NCBI RefSeq assembly: GCF_027920745.1
Contig: NZ_JAQIBB010000036.1
Coordinates: 1-45,155, forward strand
Direction: 5' to 3'
Length of the DNA stretch: 45,155 nt
DNA from: Gallibacterium faecale
GTDB taxonomy: Bacteria > Pseudomonadota > Gammaproteobacteria > Enterobacterales > Pasteurellaceae
A model generated the notes under the pieces. That model did no database searches, was not told the origin of the DNA, and was given only the letters and a program-made list of their open reading frames with translations. Positions 1 to 7,367 of this stretch are shown piece by piece. The position numbers were made by a program, and so were the translations under genes. The number at the start of each line of letters is the position of its first letter. Position 1 is the stretch's first letter.

Positions 1-65
1 TTTTAGCTGCTTTTTATTTAGTTCTTTTTGTATTGTTATATCCTTACATTAATTAACAAGCATAA

Positions 66-185
66 TTACTCCTTAAAATCACTCAGATATTGTCGTCTTA
101 GCGCTTCGCTTTGATACACTTCTTTGCAATATTGTTTATCAAAGAACAAAGCACTAATTAGCTGTAGAAGATCAGACTTGATCTT
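66..185 (-). pseudogene. 3' fragment of an unknown gene
   Basis: A minus-strand frame of 39 sense codons ends in TAA at 66-68 and is blocked upstream by TAG at 186-188. The peptide is coherent (…SALFFDKQYCKEVYQSEA…LSDFKE) and contains no low-complexity sequence, so it reads like the C-terminus of a real protein that was cut off at the hairpin at 155-198. I do not recognise the family. The neighbouring phage-type remnant suggests it belonged to the same decayed element. It could also be chance; confidence is low. Confidence 0.25.
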
Positions 186-198
186 CTACAGCTAATTA
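155..198. repeat. Perfect 20-bp inverted repeat, 4-nt loop
   Basis: Positions 155-174 and 179-198 are exact reverse complements around the loop GACT. Neither side continues into a T-run, so this is not a standard intrinsic terminator. A second 13-bp inverted match links 43-55 with 193-205. The repeat sits where one truncated gene (minus strand, left) meets another (plus strand, right), which suits a fold-back duplication at a rearrangement junction. Confidence 0.8.
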
Positions 199-208
199 AT
201 GTAAGTAG

Positions 209-572
209 TGGGGCTATTGGGCAATTCCTTGCCAGGAAACGAAATATCCCCCTATCTCAATTGGCATACCATTGCCATCCGATGAGAGTAAACGGAAAAT
301 ATTGCACATTAGCGAGGATTTGGCATTAAAAATAGAAGCTTGTTTGATTGTAATGCATAAAGTTACGCCTAATTTATACGTACATTCATGGCAACTTACG
401 CTTATCGCTGACCACACTCTATACGGAATATGATAAAGATCGTATTTCTGTTATATACGGGATATTAGAGTTATTTTCAATTAAAGAAAGAACATATTAT
501 ACGCAAATGAAAATAGCGGAAACCTCATTAAAATTAATGTTAATGAAAGATGAATGTTTATTCCTTGCTTAG
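209..572 (+). pseudogene. Frameshifted phage antiterminator-like remnant
   Basis: No start codon. The first part reads from 209 (WGYWAIPCQETKYPPI…) to a TGA near 431. The next frame then continues (…EYDKDRISVIYGILEL, ERTYYTQMKIAETSLKL) to TAG at 570-572. The opening WGxWA…YPP, the middle 'DLALKIEACL' and the ending ERTYY…IAET with a helix-turn-helix look resemble phage late-gene antitermination proteins of the Q/ArpU/DUF1133 type. This is a family-level guess from pattern memory. The gene lacks its N-terminus and has at least one frameshift near 425-432, so it is inactive. It supports the view that the left end of the window is a prophage relic. Confidence 0.4.
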
Positions 573-580
573 TATTAAAA

Positions 581-620
581 TTAGTTACAAAAAAATTGAC
601 TTTTTATACTTAGTAACTAA
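581..620 (+). promoter_or_regulatory. hicAB promoter with inverted-repeat operator
   Basis: An exact 8-bp inverted repeat (TTAGTTAC at 581-588, GTAACTAA at 613-620) brackets a consensus-like -10 box TATACT at 605-610. Direct copies of AGTATT lie at 571-576 and 625-630. HicB antitoxins carry a ribbon-helix-helix domain and usually repress their own promoter, so this is the expected operator place. The start is about 30 bp downstream. The role is inferred from position and symmetry. Confidence 0.5.
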
Positions 621-649
621 AATTAGTATTAATAAATGTGGAGGTAAAG

Positions 650-898
650 ATGGGTAGAGCAGAAAAACTTTTAGAAAAATTAGTTAATTCAAAGAATACA
701 TTTGTATGGACTGATTTAGTTACTTTGCTTTCCCAGCTTGGTTATGAGAGAAAAGAAATGGCAGGATCTAGGGTGCGTTTTTATAATGTAGAATTAGATC
801 ATTTAATCTTATTACACAAGCCACACCCTGAAAATTACATTAAAGGCGGAGCATTAAAATCAGTTAAAGATAGTTTAAAAGGAGTAAGATTGTTATGA
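650..898 (+). CDS. hicA: HicA-family toxin (mRNA interferase)
   Basis: 82 residues. HicA toxins have a double-stranded-RNA-binding fold and cleave mRNA. Visible family marks are the 'GSR-VRF' turn at residues 39-44 and the LHKPHP segment at 55-60, followed by a C-terminal helix. I chose ATG 650 because GGAGG at 640-644 sits 5 nt upstream; a GTG at 638 would overlap that ribosome site. The usual catalytic His of the GSH turn is Arg here, as in a subgroup annotated YcfA-like, so activity cannot be assumed. The stop overlaps the hicB start by 4 nt (ATGA), indicating translational coupling. The operator lies just upstream. Confidence 0.85.
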   Translation: MGRAEKLLEKLVNSKNTFVWTDLVTLLSQLGYERKEMAGSRVRFYNVELDHLILLHKPHPENYIKGGALKSVKDSLKGVRLL

Positions 899-1236
899 CA
901 TATTTAAAATATAAAGGTTATGTTGGCACGATTGAAGCTGATTTAGAAAATCATGTTCTTTTTGGTAAATTAGCATATTTACGTGATGTAGTAACATATG
1001 AAGCAACAACATTACCAGAATTAGAAGCTGAATTTAAAAAATCAGTAGACTTATATCTACAAGATTGTAAAGATTTAGGCAGAACAGCAGATAAACCATT
1101 TAAAGGCGTATTTAATGTGCGCATTAGTGAAGAATTACATCGTAATGCAGTGTTAGCAGCAGGAGATTTAAGTTTAAATGCTTTTGTAAGTGAAGCAATT
1201 AAAGAAAAAGTGGAACGTTCAGGCATTAAATTATAA
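895..1236 (+). CDS. hicB: HicB-family antitoxin
   Basis: 113 residues. The N-terminal part (about 1-65) has the partial RNase-H-like HicB fold, starting YKGYVGTIEADLE…LFGKL and continuing through the 'ELEAEFKKSVDLYL' helix. The C-terminal part (about 75-110) is a ribbon-helix-helix DNA-binding domain (FNVRISEELH…AFVSEAIKEKVE). It should neutralise HicA and repress the operon through the inverted repeat at 581-620. Translation is coupled to hicA by a 4-nt overlap. An intrinsic terminator follows at 1302-1331. The pair is intact although the surrounding phage-like genes are decayed, as often seen for stabilising modules. Confidence 0.88.
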   Translation: MTYLKYKGYVGTIEADLENHVLFGKLAYLRDVVTYEATTLPELEAEFKKSVDLYLQDCKDLGRTADKPFKGVFNVRISEELHRNAVLAAGDLSLNAFVSEAIKEKVERSGIKL

Positions 1237-1301
1237 AAAAGTATTGATTTCTGCGCAGGAGAAGTAATATTTTAATTTATAATGAGATTTTACCTTGAAG
1301 A

Positions 1302-1331
1302 AAGCTCGATAGAAATATCGAGCTTTTTTAT
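1302..1331 (+). terminator. Intrinsic terminator of hicAB
   Basis: Nine-bp perfect stem (AAGCTCGAT at 1302-1310, ATCGAGCTT at 1317-1325) with a 6-nt loop, followed by TTTTTT. It lies 66 nt past the hicB stop. Confidence 0.85.
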
Positions 1332-1486
1332 AGTTAAAAATCAGAAGTTAATAAAAACTTTTCAAAACCTTGATCGTAAATAGTCGGGGGCTTTTTCATT
1401 TGGGGTGCATATCATATTTGATCCATGTGTATTTATTTTTACAATAAAAATCAAACGGTTATAACTATATATGTGTAAGGCTCCCT

Positions 1487-1501
1487 CCCCCAGCTCCACC
1501 A
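1487..1501 (+). other. tmRNA 3'-end-like sequence, candidate att scar
   Basis: CCCCCAGCTCCACCA equals, as I recall it, the last 15 nt of tmRNA (ssrA) in Haemophilus and close relatives, including the encoded CCA. No tmRNA body precedes it: the bases just upstream do not form a T-arm. Integrases of prophages and islands often use the ssrA 3' end and leave such a copy at the far junction. With phage-like remnants to the left and a terminator just to the right, an attachment-site scar is the simplest reading. It is short, so chance is possible. Confidence 0.5.
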
Positions 1502-1527
1502 GATAACCATTTCAATAAGCATAAAAG

Positions 1528-1557
1528 ACCTTGATTTATCAAGGTTTTTCTTTTTTT
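1528..1557 (+). terminator. Intrinsic terminator
   Basis: Stem ACCTTGA (1528-1534) / TCAAGGT (1539-1545), loop TTTA, then a run of T broken by one C. It lies 26 nt after the tmRNA-tail-like sequence, where an ssrA terminator would be. Confidence 0.7.
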
Positions 1558-1842
1558 ACTCATATCAAAAAGTCTCAGAAAAACCATACAGAGTTAACGT
1601 AATGGTAGTAAAGATAGTAGTAAGATATTACAATCTCAAAAACCTTACTACTATTTTGAGGATTATATGGCTAGCCCAGGGAAACTATTCTCTGTGAAAC
1701 AAATTAATGTAGATCCACCAGACACCTTAAAATAAAAAAAAATAAAAATCAAAAACTTAAACTGAGTTTAGCTTCCTGATAAATTGCTTTTAATGTATGC
1801 ACATTTCTAATGATCAATAATATATTGTCAAAAGGTTCTTAT

Positions 1843-2283
1843 ATGAAAATCTATCCAATGCAAATCAGTGATTATGAAGATATCTATCAATTATGGTGTT
1901 CTTGTAAAGGAATGGGACTAAATGATCTTGATGATTCAAAAATTGGGATTGAACGCTTTCTGCAAAGAAATCCTGATACCTGTTTTGTGGCTAAAAGTGG
2001 ACAAAAAGTTGTAGGTGTTATTCTCGCTGGTCATGATGGTCGTCGAGGCTATATTTATCATACCGCGGTTGCTCCTCAATATCGCCATCAGGGTATTGCT
2101 ACCGCATTAACCCATTCCGTTTTAAATGCGTTTCAACAACTCCAAATTCATAAAGTTGCATTATTAGTTTTTGCTCATAATCAAGCTGCAAATGCTTTCT
2201 GGGAGAAAATGGACTTTACAGCACGAGAAGATATTATCTATCGCAATAAAGCCCTATGTGAAATGGTGCGGATCGATACTTAA
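1843..2283 (+). CDS. GNAT-family N-acetyltransferase (YpeA-like)
   Basis: 146 residues from ATG 1843, chosen because AAAGG lies 7 nt upstream; an ATG at 1810 has no ribosome site. The acetyl-CoA motif A is clear: a beta strand (IYHTAVAPQY) followed by R81-HQGIA-86. A later N-x-A-x-x-F-W segment (residues 113-120) matches the GNAT C-terminal helix. The N-terminal half (LWCSCKGMGLNDLDDSKIGIERFL…) resembles YpeA-type enzymes of unknown substrate. The gene is alone on the plus strand and convergent with yccS. Confidence 0.82.
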   Translation: MKIYPMQISDYEDIYQLWCSCKGMGLNDLDDSKIGIERFLQRNPDTCFVAKSGQKVVGVILAGHDGRRGYIYHTAVAPQYRHQGIATALTHSVLNAFQQLQIHKVALLVFAHNQAANAFWEKMDFTAREDIIYRNKALCEMVRIDT

Positions 2284-2307
2284 ATTCAAATAAAATTGAT
2301 ATATCAA

Positions 2308-4491
2308 TTAAGCAGCTTTAAACTCAATTTCTTTTTGATAATCAACGAATAATGTTGGTAACGTTTTTGCAATCGCATCTAATTGCTTCACTAATGGCAA
2401 GAATGTCGCTAATGATGGTTGCAAAATACATTGTTGTTGTAATTGTTGTAATAACTCCTCAACATCTTGCATCGCTTGTTTAAAGTTCTCTGCTGAAAGC
2501 TGATCAAAATTATCCAAAATCGTAATAATACGGCGTGAAATTGGATATAAATGAATTAACATTTGTGTGCTTAATTTTGTGCTATCCATTTGTGAACGGA
2601 ATGTCGCTAATGCCGCAATATAGCTTAATAAAGAATAATTTAGCTTCAATAATTCAAACGCATTATTTAAACGAGTTTTATCCTTATAACCTTGGTAATT
2701 TAAATTCGATACTGCGGTATTTAACGCTGTTGCATTATCATGTGCCTGACGGCGAATAATCCGATATTTTAGATCATGATGATTACCAAATTGCAGTTGC
2801 ACCATAATCGTTAATAAATAACGTGCATTACTCCTTAACGCGTTAATTAAAGTATATTTTAAGCGTAGATATTTCCAATCTGGCCATAAATATGAAACAG
2901 CCAATCCCGCAATAAAACAACCAATAATTGTATCTACTGCACGCGGTAATGTAGCTGAAGCAATATCCACCCCAATAATATTAAAGCTCATCAACACTTG
3001 GATAGTAATGAAAAATGTTGAAAAGCTGTAATTATTGGTCCTAAAGAAGAAGAATAAGGTACTCGCAATAACGACAATCCCTAATTTACTTTCTAGACTA
3101 GTCGTAAAATATGGCATTAATGATCCCACTAATACCCCTAAAATCGTACCAATAATCCGTTGTTTTAAGCGGGCTTGAGTAGTTGTGTAATTTGGCTGAC
3201 AGACAAACACAGCAGTTAATAAAATCCAGTAACCACGCTCAATAGGTACATTATTCGCAATCAAACAACATATCGTTACTACAATGGTTAATCGTACCGC
3301 ATGACGAAATAATTGGGATTCAAAAGTACATTGATTTTTAATTACACGGAAAATATTCGCTAAACCAGTAATATGATCTTGATGAATACGCCAATTAATC
3401 GCACTGCTATCGGGTTCTTTCACTTTTGCATCTAAATGTGAAAGTTGTTGCTCTATTTTATGTAAACTTTCTAGCAATACCGACAAATTAGCTAAATGCT
3501 CACTATTCGGTGTTTGTTGCTGAAAATGGGCGAAGGATTGTTCTAGCGATAACATCGCGTGTTTTACTTTACCATAATAAAAAAACGCTTGATTCCGCTG
3601 CAAAGTTCTCGCAAAAGCACGACAAGTTTTAGCTTGTAACTCAAGTAAATAACGGATTCTAAAGATCAAATCGCTATATTTAAGATCGGCTAATAACTCA
3701 GGATAACTAAAATAATTAGAGTTAATCCGTTCATGGATATCTTGTGCAATAAAATAGCTATTAATCATACGTAACGTTGTATTTTGCACATAGGTCCCAG
3801 TTGAGCGATAAAACAAAGCACTACGGCATAGATTAAACGCTTGGATCACTTTGCTATTTGCCATCACTAATGCAGTTTGATGATGATCGAGATCTTGCGC
3901 TCGATTATCAGGATTAAAAAATTCTGCTTTTGTTTGCAAATAATCTGCTAACGCAAGATAAGCATTCGCTAAATTTTCTTGTGCTGGTCGTAATGGAAAC
4001 AATAGATAGACCAACATCGTCAATAAACTATATAACGAGGTTCCCACCAAAATAAGGAGCGGATTCACAAACCAAACTTGTTCTGGGTTATAAGCCAAAA
4101 TAGTATAAAGTGCGACAACCAGACTACCAAAAGCAATCGTACTATAACGTTGTCCAATCGCTCCTAACATGGTGAAGAAAAATGTTAATAGCGCCATTAC
4201 TAAAATAAACAAGTAATGATCAACAAAAGTAATTTGAATAACTAACGAGGAAATCGAAAAGGCGATCAATGTATAAAATAAATTTTTTAATCGCCCACTC
4301 AATCGATTATCTAAATCTACCAATCCCCCAGCAATAGTACCGAGAATAAGTGGCATACTGACTGATGAAATATCAAAATACCAAACAACCAGAGAAACAA
4401 TATTGACAGCAAGGAAAATTGGAATAACCGCTAAAATTTTGCTATTTAGCCATGTGGTATTAATACGTTCTAAAAACTGCTTGAACATCAT
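2308..4491 (-). CDS. yccS: YccS-family inner-membrane protein (FUSC-like)
   Basis: 727 residues, close to the ~717 of E. coli YccS. Two membrane blocks are visible: residues about 18-165 (hydrophobic helices from KILAVIPIFLAVNIVSLVVW onward) and about 390-520. A soluble helical region lies between them, and another follows to the C-terminus. This two-block layout is typical of the YccS/YhfK/AaeB (fusaric acid resistance-like) family. The substrate is unknown. It is the last gene of an apparent mgsA-yccF-yccS operon: yccF ends 2 nt before its start. The same three genes are close together in E. coli. Confidence 0.9.
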   Translation of the reverse strand: MMFKQFLERINTTWLNSKILAVIPIFLAVNIVSLVVWYFDISSVSMPLILGTIAGGLVDLDNRLSGRLKNLFYTLIAFSISSLVIQITFVDHYLFILVMALLTFFFTMLGAIGQRYSTIAFGSLVVALYTILAYNPEQVWFVNPLLILVGTSLYSLLTMLVYLLFPLRPAQENLANAYLALADYLQTKAEFFNPDNRAQDLDHHQTALVMANSKVIQAFNLCRSALFYRSTGTYVQNTTLRMINSYFIAQDIHERINSNYFSYPELLADLKYSDLIFRIRYLLELQAKTCRAFARTLQRNQAFFYYGKVKHAMLSLEQSFAHFQQQTPNSEHLANLSVLLESLHKIEQQLSHLDAKVKEPDSSAINWRIHQDHITGLANIFRVIKNQCTFESQLFRHAVRLTIVVTICCLIANNVPIERGYWILLTAVFVCQPNYTTTQARLKQRIIGTILGVLVGSLMPYFTTSLESKLGIVVIASTLFFFFRTNNYSFSTFFITIQVLMSFNIIGVDIASATLPRAVDTIIGCFIAGLAVSYLWPDWKYLRLKYTLINALRSNARYLLTIMVQLQFGNHHDLKYRIIRRQAHDNATALNTAVSNLNYQGYKDKTRLNNAFELLKLNYSLLSYIAALATFRSQMDSTKLSTQMLIHLYPISRRIITILDNFDQLSAENFKQAMQDVEELLQQLQQQCILQPSLATFLPLVKQLDAIAKTLPTLFVDYQKEIEFKAA

Positions 4492-4493
4492 TT

Positions 4494-4928
4494 TTATTTA
4501 AAAAATTTCCTTTGATTTAGATAATTTGCATAATCTTTTTCTACCACTCTTTGTCCTACTGGAAAGAGTGAAATCCGCACTAATTTAAAATGCATAATTC
4601 CCGTTGGAATACCAATAATCGTTAAACATTGCATCACACCAACAATAATATGGGCAATCGCTAGCCACCAACCAAAGAGAATAAACCAAACGAGGTTTAA
4701 CACAGTACCCAAGCCATTCATGACTGAATGTTGCGGTTCTATTTGGCTAACATGAACAATATCATGTCCAAATGGTACTAAAGAAAGTTTGAAAATTTCC
4801 CAACAACTGCGTGTATAAGGTAGCGTTACAATCAGAATGGCACTCAAACAAGTCGTGATCAGCCATCCTAAAGAGATCGCAAAACCACCGAAAAAGAAAT
4901 TCCATAAATTTAAGATAAAATTCAACAT
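4494..4928 (-). CDS. yccF: YccF-family (DUF307) inner-membrane protein
   Basis: 144 residues (E. coli YccF 148). It is small and very hydrophobic, with helices at roughly 5-35 and 70-110. It has the family's two similar halves, each with a 'G…LGW/GWWLAIAH…' membrane part and a polar 'F…SLVPFGHDI / LVRISLFPVGQRVV' part. Function is unknown. It is packed 2 nt ahead of yccS and 1 nt behind mgsA, so co-expression is likely. Confidence 0.88.
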   Translation of the reverse strand: MLNFILNLWNFFFGGFAISLGWLITTCLSAILIVTLPYTRSCWEIFKLSLVPFGHDIVHVSQIEPQHSVMNGLGTVLNLVWFILFGWWLAIAHIIVGVMQCLTIIGIPTGIMHFKLVRISLFPVGQRVVEKDYANYLNQRKFFK

Positions 4929-4929
4929 A

Positions 4930-5388
4930 TTATTGCAAACGCTCCTTTAAATAACCTTGATAATCTGGAATTTGGATCTCTGTTGTTTGAGTAAATAATG
5001 GGGAAGAAATTAAGAAATTCGCTGAAGAACGTGTAATTGCCGTTGGAATATTCCATACGGTCGCAATACGCATTAATGCTTTCACATCAGGATCGTGTGG
5101 TGCTGCATTCATTGGATCCCAAAAGAAAATTAATACATCAATTTTACCTTCTGCAATTAATGCACCAATTTGTTGATCGCCCCCCATTGGCCCACTAAGT
5201 AAACTATTAATCGTTAATCCAGTTTCTTTCGCAATAAGATGGCCTGTTGTTCCAGTAGCGACTAAATGATGTTGTGATAACTGTTGTTGATGTGTTTTAC
5301 ACCATAAAATCAAATCTTCTTTACAGTGATCGTGCGCAACTAAAGCAATTGTTTTTTGTGTTTGTAATTGACGAGTGGTTTGTTTCAT
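4930..5388 (-). CDS. mgsA: Methylglyoxal synthase
   Basis: 152 residues, the same length as E. coli MgsA. It converts dihydroxyacetone phosphate to methylglyoxal plus phosphate, a bypass of lower glycolysis when sugar phosphates accumulate. The catalytic Asp is in MGGDQQIGA (D71); H19 and H98 (APHDPD) match the substrate-binding histidines, and ATGTTG (44-49) is the phosphate loop. ATG 5388 is used because AAGGAG stands 6 nt upstream; a TTG start 6 codons earlier is less likely. First gene of mgsA-yccF-yccS. Confidence 0.95.
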   Translation of the reverse strand: MKQTTRQLQTQKTIALVAHDHCKEDLILWCKTHQQQLSQHHLVATGTTGHLIAKETGLTINSLLSGPMGGDQQIGALIAEGKIDVLIFFWDPMNAAPHDPDVKALMRIATVWNIPTAITRSSANFLISSPLFTQTTEIQIPDYQGYLKERLQ

Positions 5389-5413
5389 TGCGGTCTCCTT
5401 TTGCAATAGAAAT

Positions 5414-5443
5414 AAAAAAAAAAGCGGACAAATTTGCCCGCTT
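5414..5443 (-). terminator. Intrinsic terminator downstream of csgI/yccT
   Basis: Read on the minus strand, the stem AAGCGGGCAAA / TTTGTCCGCTT (5422-5443; one G-U pair) is followed by a run of at least seven T. It separates csgI from mgsA. Confidence 0.75.
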
Positions 5444-5477
5444 ATTGTACCTCAAATTATAACCTTAAAGGATTATT

Positions 5478-6140
5478 TTATTTGCTACCTTGAGCCCATT
5501 TTAAGAAACGAGCTTGAGTTTCTTTATCTGCTTGTTGATACCAATATTGCAACATTTGTTCTGCAACATTCTCACCTTGCACAGTGATTTTCGCTTTCGC
5601 TGCTTTAGCACCTGCTGCTGTTGGAATTGCTGCTGGCATACTAACAGACACAAAGCTTGGTACAGCTGCAACACCTTGTGATGCATTATACTCTGCTAAA
5701 TCTTCTGCAACACGAGTATCAGGGAAAATTCCGCTTTGTTGTAAGATATCTTGTTTAGTACTAATTTCTTGATTACCGCTCGTTTTCACCGTAATTTTCG
5801 GATTCTTAGCGAATAAATTTGCATTACGCATATTGTCTAAACGTGGTGCAGTAATAACTAAATCTTGGCTATTACCTTGGAAAGTCACAATAATTGGACT
5901 AGATTCAAACAATGTTCTATCTGAACCATTGGTTACCACTTCAGAAACACGCACAACAACTTGGTGAGTGTTGTTATCACTTGCGTCAAAACTGTTTTGT
6001 GATTTAGTTAATGAAGATTTGGCTTTTTCACCGTCGATGGCAAGGAGGGAAATATTTGGGGTTACAGTGACTTTCGCCGCTAATGTACTCATCGAAAGGG
6101 TCGCTGCCACACATGCCAATGCAAAACGAGATAATTTCAT
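5478..6140 (-). CDS. CsgI/YccT-like periplasmic protein (DUF2057)
   Basis: 220 residues. An N-terminal signal peptide (MKLSRFALACVAATLSMSTLAA, cleavage near AA-KV) predicts export. The body, beginning VTVTPNISLLAIDGEK and containing 'P.I.VTF' and 'LDNMRNANLF', fits the DUF2057/UPF0319 family. Its E. coli member YccT (CsgI) lowers curli assembly. No curli genes are visible here, so that role should not be carried over without support. ATG 6140 is preceded by AGGAG at 5-nt spacing; an in-frame GTG at 6146 overlaps that site. It lies between mgsA and acyP as in E. coli. Confidence 0.85.
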   Translation of the reverse strand: MKLSRFALACVAATLSMSTLAAKVTVTPNISLLAIDGEKAKSSLTKSQNSFDASDNNTHQVVVRVSEVVTNGSDRTLFESSPIIVTFQGNSQDLVITAPRLDNMRNANLFAKNPKITVKTSGNQEISTKQDILQQSGIFPDTRVAEDLAEYNASQGVAAVPSFVSVSMPAAIPTAAGAKAAKAKITVQGENVAEQMLQYWYQQADKETQARFLKWAQGSK

Positions 6141-6235
6141 GTACACTCCTAGTAAAAATTACGAGCTAGTTTAAGAGGTTCTTATCCTATGCTATTTTCT
6201 AGCAAAATTAAATAAGAATTTAGGAAATATTTATT

Positions 6236-6508
6236 ATGAAAACAGAACAATTTATTATTTATGGACATGTGCAAGGTGTTGGCTTTCGTTTTTTTACTTG
6301 GCGAGAAGCGCAACGAATTGGTATTACTGGATGGGTAAAAAATCAATCTAACGGTAGCGTTGCTGTACTCGCACAAGGCACAGAACAACAACTAGAAACC
6401 TTCTACCGCTGGTTACAACAGGGTCCTAAAACAGCAACTGTTAATTATATCGAATCATTGATTGTAGAAAATAATACGATTTATTCAGACTTTCAAATTC
6501 TTCATTAA
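6236..6508 (+). CDS. acyP: Acylphosphatase
   Basis: 90 residues, normal for the family. It hydrolyses acyl phosphates to carboxylate and phosphate. The signature GHVQGVGFR is at 10-18 with catalytic Arg18, and WVKNQSNGSV supplies the catalytic Asn36. It is divergent from csgI and convergent with yfeD (28 nt between stops). E. coli yccX has the same neighbours csgI/yccT and tusE; here the yfe operon is inserted between acyP and tusE. Confidence 0.95.
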   Translation: MKTEQFIIYGHVQGVGFRFFTWREAQRIGITGWVKNQSNGSVAVLAQGTEQQLETFYRWLQQGPKTATVNYIESLIVENNTIYSDFQILH

Positions 6509-6536
6509 TATTATTTTCTTAGGCATATCTTTTATT

Positions 6537-7367
6537 TTACCGATATTTTAATTTGCTCAAAATAACAGCAAAAATAAATAATATCGCTTGGGTTAAGACA
6601 ATTGTAGCCCCTGTGGCACTATCTAAATGATAACTTAATACAATTCCGAATAGATTAGAAATTAATGCACTGCCAATCGCAATGCCTAACATTGTCGAAA
6701 AACGTTTAGTCAATAGATAGGCCGTAATCCCTGGAGAAATCAACATTGCTACTACCAGAATCACACCAACAATCTGCATCGCCAATACAATCGCTAAAGA
6801 AAGAAGAGCCAATAAACCATAGTGTAATAATGTAATATTTAATCCTGCCACCTTTGCTTGTATCGGATCAAAACAGTACAACAACAGATCCCGCCATTTT
6901 GTATAAATAATCAACAAAATTACACTGCCAAAACCAAGCATCTGCCACATTTGTTGCCGATCAATCCCTAAAATATCGCCAAATAATATATGAGTTAAAT
7001 GCTGTGTGGTCTCTACATAATTAAATAACACTAAACCAAAGGCAAACATACCAGAAAAAACAATTCCCATGATCGTATCTTCTTTTAAACGCATATGATT
7101 TTTTAAAAACCCTACGCTGCCAGCACAACAAACTCCTGCAATAAAAGCACCTAACGTCAAAGGTAAATTAAACATAAAAGCCAATACAATACCTGGCAAT
7201 ACCGCATGGGAAATCGCATCTCCCATTAATGCCCATCCTTTTAACACCAAATAACAGGATAGCACTGCACAAATCACTGCAATCATTAATGCTGTAAGCA
7301 AAGATACTTGCATAAAAGGATAAGAAAGTGGCTCAATAAACCAATTTAATAATGTATTCATAGCCAT
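6537..7367 (-). CDS. yfeD: Metal ABC transporter permease YfeD
   Basis: 276 residues, ABC-3 family permease with about eight to nine hydrophobic helices. Family segments are GDAISHAVLPGIVLAF near residue 50 and 'LLVVAMLISPGITAYLLTKRF' near 205-225. Together with YfeC it forms the membrane channel of a chelated iron/manganese importer. The first ATG follows directly after the yfeC stop; a second in-frame ATG two codons later could also be used. Last gene of yfeABCD. Confidence 0.92.
   Translation of the reverse strand: MAMNTLLNWFIEPLSYPFMQVSLLTALMIAVICAVLSCYLVLKGWALMGDAISHAVLPGIVLAFMFNLPLTLGAFIAGVCCAGSVGFLKNHMRLKEDTIMGIVFSGMFAFGLVLFNYVETTQHLTHILFGDILGIDRQQMWQMLGFGSVILLIIYTKWRDLLLYCFDPIQAKVAGLNITLLHYGLLALLSLAIVLAMQIVGVILVVAMLISPGITAYLLTKRFSTMLGIAIGSALISNLFGIVLSYHLDSATGATIVLTQAILFIFAVILSKLKYR

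Larger units (their letters stand above)
1332..1842. other. Gene-poor stretch with att-like scar, hairpins and a micro-ORF
   Basis: No convincing gene before the GNAT start. It contains a tmRNA-tail-like match (1487-1501), a terminator (1528-1557) and an 11-bp inverted repeat (1614-1624 with 1644-1654, 19-nt loop). Just after that is a 22-codon ORF at 1667-1735 (MASPGKLFSVKQINV…) with GAGGA upstream at 1658-1662. The micro-ORF ends in an A-rich run and may be the stump of a deleted gene; I do not recognise it. Confidence 0.4.

Noticed and set aside
214..417. 67-codon minus-strand frame
   Set aside because: It is antisense to the coherent antiterminator-like remnant and has no family likeness or ribosome site.
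951..1226. 91-codon minus-strand frame
   Set aside because: It lies fully antisense to hicB, whose identity is clear.
1667..1735. 22-codon micro-ORF as a functional gene
   Set aside because: A ribosome site is present, but it is very short, A-rich at its end and unknown; it is noted only as part of the intergenic description.
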